Source: Rhizoclosmatium globosum (Eukaryota; Chytridiomycota; Chytridiomycetes; Chytridiales; Chytriomycetaceae). From it: a stretch of 64,000 nucleotides of DNA. This document shows, piece after piece, positions 12,602 through 23,529 of this stretch (position 1 is the stretch's first letter; each line of letters opens with the position of its first letter). The notes beneath the pieces are model-generated. The model searched no databases. It was not told the origin of the DNA and saw only the letters and a list, made by a program, of their open reading frames with translations. The position numbers were made by a program, and so were the translations under genes. The stretch is taken from contig MCGO01000134.1 in NCBI GenBank assembly GCA_002104985.1, forward strand, positions 1-64,000, read 5' to 3'.

Positions 12602-13109
12602 ATGGCTCGACACCACCCTGACCTTATCTTCTGTCGCAAGCAGCCCGGCATAGGTAATCTCATCAGTGCCAAATACGCCTAAGATGACTTGGCGCTAACA
12701 GTCCGAACATCACAGCGATTGGACGGCTCTGCGAAAAGCACGACGGTATCTGTGTCATCTGCGACTCGTACGTGCGACCCGCAGACATGGTGCGCATCTG
12801 TGACGAGTGCAACTACGGCTCGTTCCAGGGCCGATGCATTATCTGTGGAGGAGCGGGTATCAGTGACGCCTACTACTGCAAGGAGTGTGTGACGCTGGAA
12901 AAAGATGTATGTTTTGTATTTATTGTTGGGCTTGGAGAAGAGGCAGGGTGTTAACTGTGTTTGGGTCTTTCTTAGAGGGACGGGTGTCCAAAGATTGTAA
13001 ACTTGGGCTCAGCAAAGACGGATCTGTTCTATGAACGGAAAAAGTATGTGCTACTGAGGCATACAACGCTAAACTATATTCTAGATTCGGATTCAAAGCT
13101 CAAGGATAG
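12602..13109 (+). CDS. PHF5A: PHD finger-like protein 5A (Rds3), splicing factor SF3b subunit
   Basis: Exons are 12602-12653, 12716-12906, 12976-13043 and 13085-13109, giving 111 aa, close to the usual 110. The protein is a small multi-zinc knot of the SF3b complex of the U2 snRNP, needed for branch-point recognition. It starts [16 protein letters not shown], as in all family members, and keeps the paired cysteines in [33 protein letters not shown] and YYCKEC. Near the C-terminus are [10 protein letters not shown] and [13 protein letters not shown]. The last 25-nt exon was placed by a GTATGT donor at 13044 and a TTCTAG acceptor. Without that intron the reading frame would replace the conserved GFK tail. 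Confidence 0.95.
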
Positions 13110-13407
13110 TATTTATTGGAATGTTTCTGATGACGGGAGTATCAATAAAGTGGAATATGATTCTGTGCATTGCATATTTGACGAATGAACAACAACGCTT
13201 ATTTTGTGCTCCTTTTTATTTTTATTAGCAATTCTGAAGGATTATAATAATCCTACGAATATCACGAGTAACAGTACTTACGGTACCGTTTGGTTGACCG
13301 ATAGTCTGCTAAGTGCTCTGCCATCAGGAAAAAAATAAAAGGACATATATGTCATTCATCTCCCTTTATATGCCTTGTGATGTCCCGAATGCCAAAGGTA
13401 CACCGCT

Positions 13408-13613
13408 AACCCTGTTCTGCAGGAATTCTGTTGGAACTCTGTCGGAATTCTGTCGAAAAATCCGGCTGGAATCCCGACGGGTTACACCACAGAGTTCCCA
13501 CAGAAGGTTATCTGCCGGAATTTCAACAGAGCTGCTCTGTCGGAATTCCGCAGGAAACTCTGTTGGATTTCTGCCAGACTCTTCAGCAGAATCCCTACAG
13601 AGCAGGGTTTGTT
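13408..13613. repeat. Foldback-type short repeat cluster nested in the long element
   Basis: The block begins CTAACCCTGTTCTGCAGG and ends CTACAGAGCAGGGTTTG, which are imperfect reverse complements. Between them, variants of GGAATTCTGTYGGAA and its complement recur many times. This suggests a miniature inverted-repeat element or a hairpin-rich repeat. Confidence 0.5.
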
Positions 13614-15319
13614 TCAGTTCCTCGTCTCTTATTTTGGGATGCAGCCACATGACAAAGAGATGGAAATGATTTGTATTGGTTATATTATTTATTTCAAGAA
13701 CCGAATGAAATCAAAGATGAGAGCAGTTTCAGAGTTAACTTACCACACCAAAGTCAACTGGCGGAAAATAAACCAGAGGCATCAACCAAGAACTTGAAAT
13801 CGACAGTCATCCATACACGGAAGACAAAGGTACACCCCTCCCCTCCTCTTACGCTCACCTTTTAGTCTCCAACCTCGTCCAATTCGACAACTTCTCCATG
13901 TGAAGCATTTGACCGGTTTCAGCACATGCGAACATGGGCAGCACCTGGTTCGTCGAGTGTGTTGTTGTACGAATCCGACGATGTCCAAATTTGGCGACGC
14001 CAAGTGATTAAAAGTGTTGTTCAAACGAGTTAAACTGGCACCAAGTCTCCAGTTTCAGGGCAACGGCCTTCAAAGGAATCTGTTCGGCTGTCAGCGAGAA
14101 TGTCCATGCAGGCGTCAACTTCTGCTCGATGTACACTGACAAAGGCCCTTCTCCTACTTCGCAACCTCAAAGAAAGTGAACGGAACGGTAAAGATTGAAC
14201 TTCGATGTTATATCTAAAAGCTCGATAAGACACATAACTGCACAACTTTTACTAGCTTACTTAATAAACAAGTACTGATCCAATAATCGAGCGCGACTTT
14301 ACTTGTCAACTGCGAAGGAGTGGACTAAGATGTTGAGCAACGAGAAAGTGAAAGGGAGGAAGTACCTGACTTGTACTAGAACGTAATTGCAGCGTAGAAC
14401 GTAATTGCAGCGTCGCTTCGAGACATTTCATACTTTTCAGTTGTAACTGGTCCTAACTTAGTTTTAGCATTGAATCCGACCAACAGCGTGGTATGGACTG
14501 AAGTACTCACCCGTCGCAGAGCGACCATTGTTTGGAACAAGCGGCTTTCGAGACAATACACAAGGAGTGGACGTGAATTCTGGAGGGAAAACGAGGTGAG
14601 TTGAGTTTACAGTGTGGACTTAAGTCACCCCCGTAACACTTGAAACCCAAAGGGGAGTCCTATAGTGTGTCAATAGCAGCTTGTTTGAGGGGTTAGCGCA
14701 TTATTGGACACAGGAAATAGGTTTATGTTGTCGACTTGCAATTGAATGTGCCAGCATTACTCATCAATCCTTGACTCTGTTGGTATGGATTGGGAGAGAT
14801 ATGCTTAATCAAGACGCAAATCGATGAGAGAGAGTGTGTGTGCGTGTTCGTGTGTGTGCGTGTGGGTGTGAGAGACGAGTGAAATAACTTGAGCTTGTTG
14901 TTGTCTTGATTTCGAAGTTATTTCAAAGGAGGTCTATCATTATCCTGCGCTTTTATTGTACTATTCTATACTTATTTGGCAATGAACAGTTGCGGAGGAA
15001 GGTCGCGAAGTCGGAAGTTAGATCGCCAGCAGGGACAGCTCGCATACAATCGATCACACAAGGTCACCAGTTGTAAATGGTGTCTTCGGTTTGGATGAGT
15101 TTTAATATATATACATAATCGAATATCAGTATAAATTGTAATATTGAACAGAGCGCGTGGCTGGAGTTCTAATGTTTCTTTCCTTAGTTTTGTGGATCCA
15201 AATTTAAACATGTCCTGTGTGGTGAGGAATGCTTCCTTTGGTAACACTTGGGGCACTGTGCAAGAAGCTCTGGGTTCAAACTCCCGTCTCGAATTATTTT
15301 AAGAGGGATGGATTTAACC

Positions 15320-15510
15320 CTAATCTGTTGATACTCTGTCGGAACTTCTCACAGAATATCCCACGGAACGTTCTGTAGAAAACAATGTCACAAATTCCCA
15401 CGGCAATTCCCACCTAACAGATGTTCCGTGGGAACTATGTGATAATTTCCGACAGTGTTCCAACAGAACACGTGCTCTGTGGGAATTCCGTTGCAAATAT
15501 GGTCTAGGGG
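15320..15510. repeat. Second block of degenerate TCTGTCGGAA-type repeats
   Basis: It contains interspersed direct and inverted copies of motifs such as CTGTCGGAAC, TTCCGTGGGAAC and TTCCGACAG, resembling the block at 13408-13613. It is probably a diverged relative inside the same long element. Confidence 0.45.
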
Positions 15511-16392
15511 TGTATGTAAGGTCAAATGTGCACATTTTGTCGTTTTCATTTAAAGCAAAACTGAGTAAAAACAAAGCAAAAATTCGGATTGCTTTTGTAC
15601 ATTTGCACTTTTCCTTTTATGTATTTGTTCTTGTTGATTTTTACATATTGACATCCAATTTTGTTATTTCTGCACATCAGGGTTCAAATTTCGTCTGTCG
15701 CGACAGACATCTTGAACTCCGTGAGTCAGGCATTGTCGCAAATGTGCAAAAAGTGAGCCATGTTCTGTCAGTGTGATAGGAAACTTTCACTATTAAGGTA
15801 ATTTTTGAGATTCTGTGAAAATGATTTTGGGATTGAACAGTCAGAGTGATACATTTTGTATCATGTACTTCCACTCATGATTCAAACAAATCATTGAATA
15901 AAAGAGACAAACAGGGAGGGATTTAGTGTAGCGAGCAGCGAAACCGACGACTTTCCGAGAGAAATCAACAAAATAGAAATGAATTAAATAGGTAGAGTTA
16001 CTCGTGAACCAGGGGAAATAGAAAAGGTTCAAGCGCAGCAAGCAATGAAACGGACGGAAGACGACTGAGCGCCTGAAAAGGCGCGAAGGAATCTGAAGTT
16101 ATTTGGTGAAACAAGCACAAAGGAGGGCAGCAAACGTAGAAACCAACAAAGTCAGGAAGAGGCGGTGCCGTAGAGCATTGTGTTTTAGAGTTGCGAGTGA
16201 AGCGAGCAGTGACACGAACAGAAGAGAACTACACGCCTTTACTTGTGCATAGACGAGGGTAGAACGGATAGCGTCTGGCAATGAAGATCCATTCGTATCA
16301 TAATTTATCCTTTTTAATCACCAGTATGTCCTTATTTGCATCACAAGCTTCGCGTGCACCGAGGAGTTGTTTTCCGAAGGTGGCGTTGTGAC

Positions 16393-16393
<1 letters not shown>

Positions 16394-16425
<32 letters not shown>
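16394..16425. repeat. Poly-C tract of 32 bases
   Basis: Uninterrupted run of C. The homologous position in the short element copy (about 21454-21461) has only eight. The length may be affected by assembly. Confidence 0.9.
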
Positions 16426-17628
16426 TGATTACCAGCCATTTCAAATGTCACGAATGCCTTGGAAAGGCTTCTGAACACAATTCGCAATCTCCAAATAAAT
16501 ACAACACACGGAGAATCATTTGTTGCTTCAGGAACTAATTAGTGATGTATCCCTGCTCTTTGGAAGTGCTTCGAGATAAGCTCCAAAATTCAGGTATTAT
16601 ATTGCCAATTCAGTTTGTAAATGACATAAAATTGTGTGTATTTGATTGAATTTATTCAATAATCACGAAAGAAACAGTACACAATTACGTTGGAGCAGAG
16701 AACTAATCGCGAAGTCTTACTTGACTCTTTCGTAGATATATCCTAATTTGAGGGGCACTCTTCGAGTCGTCGTCGTTTGCATCGTCTTTTGCACCGTCGC
16801 GCATTGTTGCTGCGTCTGCTAAGCTCTCGTAATATTTTTTAGTTGTTATTGTTAGACATATGGTCAGATATGTAGACACTCTCCTTTGTATGGGCTTGTA
16901 GCAGTTGTGTACTCACGACAGCGAAACAAGGAAGTTAGCACGCAATAAAGCTTAAATAGTAAGATACATACGAGATTTAACGATCTTTAAACGTTTATGT
17001 TGTGTTTGACAGAGTTTTTTTTGGAAGTGGAGTTGTGAGCCACCGGGATGTATTTCTACTTGCCACTTACAACAAATGAATCATTCTGACGTTTGTTTTT
17101 GTTTACGTGACTGATAGAGAAAAAGGAAGAAGAAAATGTATATAAACAGTCTGTAATCACGCTCACTACGTTGAAGTTATACTAATTTGCGTTCTTTCTG
17201 CTCCCTTTCAAAATAGAATCAATAACAAGAAAATTCACATTGCATGGGGATTTATCTTCAAAATTTGATTGTTTGACTTTCATTTGATGCAATTTCTTGT
17301 AATATTCAGATCAAAGTCAATGGTTAATGGTTGTTTGTATCAATTGTTTATTTACATAGCAATCGCCCAAATTTAATTTAAAGCTGTTTGAGCTGTATTT
17401 TAAATAGATTGTTCAAATTCGGAAAGGGTTCTTGTGCCTACTATAATGAGTTGCAATGCCCCAAAGTGATTTGGAATTGGCATAGGCATTTGACGACTAT
17501 TTGCCGTATGTGACACGGCTTTCGAATGTGGCGAATACGTTTTTTATGACTAAACATGCATCGAAATGCTTGTCCAATCAGTCGAACCCTCGAAAGGACC
17601 TTCTGATGAAAAGGTTTTTTCCCTGATG

Positions 17629-18644
17629 GCCGAGCGTGCGAGCAAACCTTCCGAAAATGGTTATTTCTTGCTCACAATTGATTGCAGTTTCATATTCAAT
17701 TTGAACCGCTCTGGCTACTGATGAAGTCGGTGTACTGTTAGTTTTAGAGTTTGAGACCTGATGCGTAAGCAATTGCAGGCCGGATTTGAATCCCTCTAAG
17801 GCGAAGCTCTCTTTTCAAGTTGTAGAACCTGAGAGAACATCAGTCACCTGCATCAATAAGGTAGAGTACCGTCATCTGCTGGGGAGAAATCTGTTCACCT
17901 CCCATTTCCTTCACCAGAGTCGTATGAACCACAGTTTGGGGGATCGCAATAATGCCGACGTCCTGAACACACCTAGCAGGTCGCTCTGGAGTCGCTCTGG
18001 ACGCGAAGTAGAGATCTCCGCAAACGCCCTTGCCATTCATACCCGGCACCACCATGCTGTTGCCAGCTGCCAATAAAACGTTAGTTGCCTTTGAGATGCG
18101 TATTTATACAGCTGGACTTATGTGGGGAGGGGTGAGGGTTCTTAAACACATGTACTTGTGGAAAAAGCTGGTTCTTGGATATTGATATTCTGATAGCTTG
18201 GAATACTAAGTCTTATTTTCATTGTTATTTCTAGGGAACGTAACAACTTCATTTATCGCCATAGTTTCTAAGGATGTATTGTCCTATTCTTACACTGCCC
18301 CTAATAAATATATAAGCGTTCTGTAACTTACTTTTTGACTTCATTCTTCTTGAAAACGGAGATCCGGAAGAAGTTCGAACAAAGAGGATGGTGCGTGCCC
18401 CTTTTTGCCTGCGTGCCCAATAATTTTTTTACCCCATCAACAATTTCAGGAGAGCTACTGTTGCAGAGAAGAAAGACTTAAGAGAAAGACAGTCATTTCA
18501 AAGGTAGTCTTCCAAACAAGGCTCAAACGCCTGACTCGGATCAATTTTGGAGATCTAAGATGATTAAATCAAGGAGATGGCGCGTGCATTCCAAACTGAA
18601 GCCTTAAATTTGGAGGGAAGCCGCGTTCATTTTGTCCCAGAAAA
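17629..18644. other. Region without a supportable gene
   Basis: Between the long TIR element and the metallophosphatase gene. A 78-codon minus-strand frame (17840-18073, containing NSMVVPGMNGKGVCGDLYF) is open but has no recognised domain or clear start. It might be a fragment of a gene interrupted by the element. Nothing else is visible. Confidence 0.4.
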
Positions 18645-20700
18645 ATGATCTTCCAGGCTTTGGTTTTTGCTGCCTCCGTATCTGCTGGTATCCTCACCCC
18701 AACTCGCGGAGCCCTCCCATGGTCCGAGCTCAACTTCCTCTCCACAACTGACATCCACGGATTCGTCAACGGACAGGGTGGAAACATGCAAGGGCAATAC
18801 TCTGCCAACTTTGCCGACTTTGCTGTCTTTGTTGACAACATGAAGGCTAAAGCTGCTGAAAAGGGAGTCGAGCTCTTCTTGATTGACTGTGGAGACCAAC
18901 ACGATGGAACTGTCCTCTCTGACAACATTAAGGCCCCAGGACAGTCTGTTGATGCCCAGCTCACTCTCCCAGCCATCCGTATGGCTGACTACGATGTTCT
19001 CTCCATCGGTAACCACGAGATGTACACCAATGACATCATAGACCAGGTGACCAACGAAGTTGCTCCATCTTGGAAGGGAAGGTATATCACCCTTTCTTTG
19101 AAATTTCAAATTGTGGCTTGTCTTGCATCTTCAGAGTTTACCTAATCAAACTGTATCCAGATTCATCACTGGAAACACCTACAGCACCGCTACCGGAAAG
19201 CCAGTTGGAGCCAAGGTCCGTCAGTTTGTTGGTACCCAAGGAACCAAAGTCACTGCCTTCGGTTTCGTTTTCCAAACCTTCAACCAAGCCGGATCCAACA
19301 TCAAGTTGACCAACGTCACTGACGAGGTCAAGCAGTCTTGGTTCACTGATGCTGTCAGCCAGCCAGCTGATCTTTTCATCCTCGGAGGTCACATTGCTCT
19401 CCGTAACCAGTTCGGTAACACTGACAAGGCCAACTCCATCGAATGGGACGCTGCCATCAAGGCCATCCGTGCGATCAACCCAACCACCCCAATCGCCGTC
19501 TTTGGTGGACACTACCACTTGCGTGACTTCAAGAACATGGGTGTCAACGCTTACGGTATCTCTGCTGGTCGTTACATGGAGACCGTCGCTTTCATGTCCA
19601 TGACCAAGGACGGTTCCAAGGTTGACCGTCGTTACCTCGATGCCAACGTTCCAACCTACAACTTCCACTTGGGTAGAGACGAGAATGCGCCACTTGCCAA
19701 CACTACCGAGAAGGGAAACATGATGTTGAAGATTATTGCTAACGCTGCCGCTGTTACCAACTCTTCCTTGGTTGTTGGAAAGGCTCCACAGGACTACTAC
19801 CTCTCCCGTGTTGGTATCAACGACACTAACTCTTTGTACAAGCTTGTTGGTGATTACATGGCTCCAACTTGGCAAAAGCCAGCCCCAGCCAACCCATTGT
19901 ACGCTATCATGAACTCTGGAGGTTTGCGTTACGACATTTTCGCTGGAGATGTTACCTTGGATGCTGCTTTCCAGGTAAAAATTTAAGATTTTAATTTATT
20001 TCTTGAACATAATTTTTTTTTTCAATGGACACTGACACTAACCATTCCAAAAAATCAGGCTACTCCATTCAACAACAAGTTGATCCTCGTCCCAGATGTT
20101 CCTTTCTCCGCCATCAAGAACTTTGCCCGTAACATGGAAGAATACGAAAAGACTATCGCCTTCCACCGTCGTGGTGATGGTTCCACCTGTACCGCCACTT
20201 TGGGTTACGTCACCACCGACGACTTGTCCGCCACTAACCCAGGTGACGACACCCTCCACTGCGCCATCTCCAACGTCAAGAACCCCAACTACGCTGTCTA
20301 CTCCCCCCGCGTCCTCCCATGTGCTCCACTTGACCAGAAGTGGGACTTGATCTTTGTTGACTACATTGAAAAGGACGTGAAGGCTGTTCTTGCAAAGTAC
20401 TACAACATCTCTACTCCTGCTAAGGGTCAGTCTCCAGAATACATTCCTGGAAAGGCGTCTGCGGACTTGTTCACGGACCTTGCCCAGAAATTCTGGCAGC
20501 CAAAGTCTGTTCAGCCAAAGATTGAGACTGGTGTTTGTGCTACTACTGCTGTTGCTGCTACTGCTACTGTTGCCCCAACTGTTGTTGCTACTGCTGCTGC
20601 TGCCTCTGGCTACGTTGCTCCACCGGCTACTGCTTTGTACTCTGGAGCTTCCACTGTTGTTGCCTCTGCCCTCCTCGGACTTGTCGCTCTCTTGCTTTAA
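18645..20700 (+). CDS. Secreted/GPI-type metallophosphatase (5'-nucleotidase family), 630 aa, three exons
   Basis: Exons are 18645-19081, 19161-19974 and 20059-20700. A signal peptide (MIFQALVFAASVSAG) starts the protein. The calcineurin-like metallophosphatase core has DxH in TTDIHGF (D36, H38), GDQHD (D84), GNHEM (N123, H124) and GGHYH (residues 261-265), the dinuclear metal ligands of UshA/5'-nucleotidases. A C-terminal 5'-nucleotidase domain follows (MNSGGLRYDIFAGDV). The C-terminus is Ala/Thr-rich and ends in a hydrophobic tail (ASALLGLVALLL), which suggests a GPI-anchor signal and location at the cell surface or wall. It resembles the fungal YHR202W-type group. Substrate (nucleotide monophosphates or other phosphoesters) is inferred from the family. 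Codon use appears strongly biased (many C/G-ending codons), consistent with high expression. Confidence 0.88.
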
Positions 20701-21043
20701 AATGATGGAGAATTTCCAGCTTTTTTTTTGTTTTGGGCTGATTTATAATGATATAATCAATAGAGAAAGAGTAATTACTGTTACCATTTTCCGCTTCGCA
20801 CTCTTTATAAATATTGAAGTTCAAAAGACCAGATGAAGAAGAACTTCTCGTTGAGAGAAAGCCCAGTTTCCCCCAATCCCATTCTTCCACCAATCAATTT
20901 TCAGTTGGGGAACAAGAAAAGCACTCAACTTCGCTTGCCCCCAATCCCAAAATTTTCCCCCCCTTCTGTACTTCTCTCCTCATCTGACAAGACTTCTCCT
21001 TCTCTCCCTCCCTCTCTCTCACACGAAAAAAAGAAACCAACAA

Positions 21044-22846
21044 ATGAATTCCTTCGCGTTCTTGCTGCTACTTGCATCCTCACTCATCAATGCCCAGGTA
21101 AAAACAACTCCGACCTGTTCTTCCGAATGAAAAACAAAGTTTCATGATACTGATCAATCATGGAAATAAGGTCACGTTTACAGCGACAAAGTGTCCACTC
21201 GTGACGCAAGTCAGTGGCTCCGTACCGGTTGTAACCAAGTGCCTTGTGGTTCCAACGGGTGTTCCAACCGGTGTAGTGTCGGATGTGCAATCGCAAGGGA
21301 TATTGAGTGGTATTGTGGGGGTTTCTGCGTCGATTGGGTCTGTGCGTGCGGCTGCGTTGCACATCAGGAAAAAAATAAAAGGACATATATGTCATTCATC
21401 TCCCTTTATATGCCTTGTGATGTCCCGAATTTTCCGAAGGTGGCGTTGTGACACCCCCCCCTGATTACCAGCCATTTCAAATGTCACGAATGCCTTGGAA
21501 AGGCTTCTGAACACAATTCGCAATCTCCAAATAAATACAACACATGGAGAATCATTTGTTGCTTCAGGAACTAATTAGTGATGTATCCCTGCTCTTTGGA
21601 AGTGCTTCGAGATAAGCTCCAAAATTCAGGTATTATATTGCCAATTCAGTTTGTAAATGACATAAAATTGTGTGTATTTGATTGAATTTATTCAATAATC
21701 GCGAAAGAAACAGTACACAATTACGTTGGAGCAGAGAACTAATCGCGAAGTCTAACTTGACTCTTTCGTAGCTATATCCTAATTTGAGGGCACTCTTCGA
21801 GTCGTCGTCGTTTGCATCGTCTTTTGCATCGTCGCGCATTGTTGCTGCGTCTGCTAAGCTCTCGTAATATTTTTTAGTTGTTATTGTTAGGCATACAGTC
21901 AGATATGTAGACACTCTCCTTTGTATGGGCTTGTAGCAGTTGTGTACTCACGACAGCGAAACAAGGAAGTTAGCACGCAATAAAGCTTAAATAGTAAGAT
22001 ACATACGAGATTTAACGATCTTTAAACGTTTACGTTGTGTTTGACAGAGTTTTTTTTGGAAGTGGAGTTGTGAGCCACCGGGATGTATTTCTACTTACAA
22101 CAAATGAATCATTCTGACGTTTGTTTTTGTTTACGTGACTGATAGAGAAAAACGAAGAAGAAAATGTACATATATAAACAGTCTGTAATCACGTTCACTA
22201 TGTTGAAGTTATACTAATTTGCGTTCATTCTGCTCACTTTCAAAATAGAATCAATAACAAGAAAATTCACATTGCATGGGGATTTATCTTCAAAATTTGA
22301 TCGTTTGACTTTCATTTGATGCAATTTCTTGTAATATTCAGATCAAAGTCAATGGTTAATGGTTGTTTGTATCAATTGTTTATTTACATAGCAATCACTC
22401 AAATTTAATTTAAAGCTGTTTGAGCTGTGTTTTAAATAGATTGTTCAAATTCGGAAAGGGTTCTTGTGCCTACTATAATTAGTTGCAATGCCCCAAAGTG
22501 ATTTGGAATTGGCATAGGCATTTGACGACTATTTGTTGTATGTGACACGGCTTTCGAATGTGGCGTATACGTTTTTTATGACTAAACATGCGTCGAAATG
22601 CTTGTCCAATCAGTCGAACCCTCGAAAGGACCTTCTGATGAAAAGGTTTTTTCCCTGATGCAGGCGTCGTTTGTTTCGACAAGTGTGTCGATTGCGCCGA
22701 GCGTTTCTGTCAGTGTTGCTGGGCCAGTGATCGCGAAAGCTGTGGGAGGTGCAGGGGTTAATGCTGTTGTTGTTTCTGTTTCGTCGGCTTTGTATAAGGT
22801 TTGTTGGAGTCTTCATTGTTGGGAGGGGTTTTTCTTCATTGTTTGA
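21044..22846 (+). pseudogene. Small secreted surface-type protein gene disrupted by the 1.3-kb TIR element
   Basis: Exon 1 (21044-21097) encodes a clean signal peptide, MNSFAFLLLLASSLINAQ. Intron 21098-21170 is followed by a Val/Thr/Ser-rich segment beginning VTFTATKCPLVTQ. The frame runs to ...VRAAAL, where the TIR element (21362-22660) interrupts it. After the element the same frame resumes QASFVSTSVSIAPS and ends at a TGA at 22844-22846 after a hydrophobic tail. Removing the element plus one CA duplication restores a continuous frame, so the gene was intact before insertion. The composition suggests a cell-wall or GPI protein. It shares TATKCPLxTQ and a second Cys with the adjacent gene (22930-23405), so the two are probably tandem paralogues. 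Confidence 0.65.
21362..22660. mobile_element. 1.3-kb CATCAGG-ended TIR element (internally deleted copy)
   Basis: The terminal inverted repeats are CATCAGGAAAAAAA and TTTTTTCCCTGATG. It is flanked by a CA duplication (21360-21361 and 22661-22662). It matches the long copy at 13322-17628 except for the missing internal part (long-copy 13391-16370) and a shorter poly-C run. It has no coding capacity and is inserted in an exon of a secreted-protein gene. The high identity between copies suggests recent activity. Confidence 0.85.
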
Positions 22847-22899
22847 TTAATGGCATCGTGTAGCTGACCAAGACGGATAAGGTGCAGCTGTTGAACAAT

Positions 22900-23405
22900 G
22901 CAATCAATTCTACTTCTTCTGTGATTCAAGGGCGGATGGATCTGCCACATTTGTGTTCACGTTGGATAATTCAATCACAAGTTTTTGGTACCAATTCAGT
23001 TTAAGCGCCGATTCTACTACTCTTGTTGTTGAGGTGTACACGGGACAGGTCAAACTTGCAAGTGTCACGTTCGGAGTGAGTGCGAAGGCAGGCAAGCGAG
23101 ACGTCCAGTTTACGATTGTTATGGGCGCTGCACCGGTTAATTCGGATGCAGGAAATGTGATTGTAACTGCAACCAAGTGTCCATTGGCAACACAGATTGT
23201 TGGTGGCGTTGCTGTTGTCAGCAAGTGTGGCACGGATGATACTGCACCAACTCCTGTGATTACCACCACTTTATCCACAACTGATTCCGCTACCACCTCC
23301 ACATCATCCGCTGTTGTAAGCAAGACTGGCATTCTCGCGAGCAGTGGAGAGGCCATGGCAGCCGCTGCAGCAGCCGTGTACGGAGCGGCAGTACTTATGG
23401 TTTAA
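22900..23405 (+). CDS. Secreted Ser/Thr-rich surface-type protein (paralogue of the disrupted gene), N-terminus unresolved
   Basis: An open frame encodes QCNQFYFFCDSRADGSATF, then a beta-rich part (FTLDNSITSFWYQFSLSAD), then TATKCPLATQIVGG. A Thr/Ser-rich linker (TTTLSTTDSATTSTSS) and an Ala-rich hydrophobic end (AAAAAAVYGAAVLMV) follow, typical of GPI-anchored fungal wall proteins. The TATKCPL block also occurs in the disrupted gene just upstream. I could not place the 5' exon: the in-frame stop at about 22876 implies an upstream intron, possibly linking to the 22663-22800 sequence. Function is unknown. Confidence 0.5.
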
Positions 23406-23529
23406 TTTCAATTAGTGTCATTTTATTTTATTTTTGATTAATTAATTAATGCGATGAGATGGAAATGAATATTGAAGGAGAGGAGAGAGAGAGAAGCTTG
23501 GTTTTTCGAACAACAACCAAATCAAAAGA

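Larger units (their letters stand above)
13322..17628. mobile_element. 4.3-kb transposable element with CATCAGG terminal inverted repeats (long copy)
   Basis: The left end reads CATCAGGAAAAAAA and the right end TTTTTTCCCTGATG, an imperfect inverted pair of about 14 bp. A 2-bp direct duplication, GC, lies at 13320-13321 and 17629-17630. The left 69 bp and the segment 16371-17628 match the shorter copy at 21362-22660 almost base for base. The extra internal segment, about 13391-16370, holds no long reading frame, contains two blocks of short degenerate repeats and is probably itself composite. No transposase is visible, so this copy is presumably non-autonomous. The superfamily is unclear, because a 2-bp duplication of variable sequence with this terminus does not match one I recognise. 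Confidence 0.8.

Noticed and set aside
13322..17628. Helitron or LTR element identity for the 4.3-kb element
   Set aside because: It has inverted, not direct, termini, a 2-bp target duplication, no CTRR-hairpin end and no reverse transcriptase or helicase sequence.
19138..19875. Long minus-strand open frame (about 245 codons) rich in Val/Asp
   Set aside because: It is the antisense of the metallophosphatase exon 2 and is explained by that gene's biased codon use.
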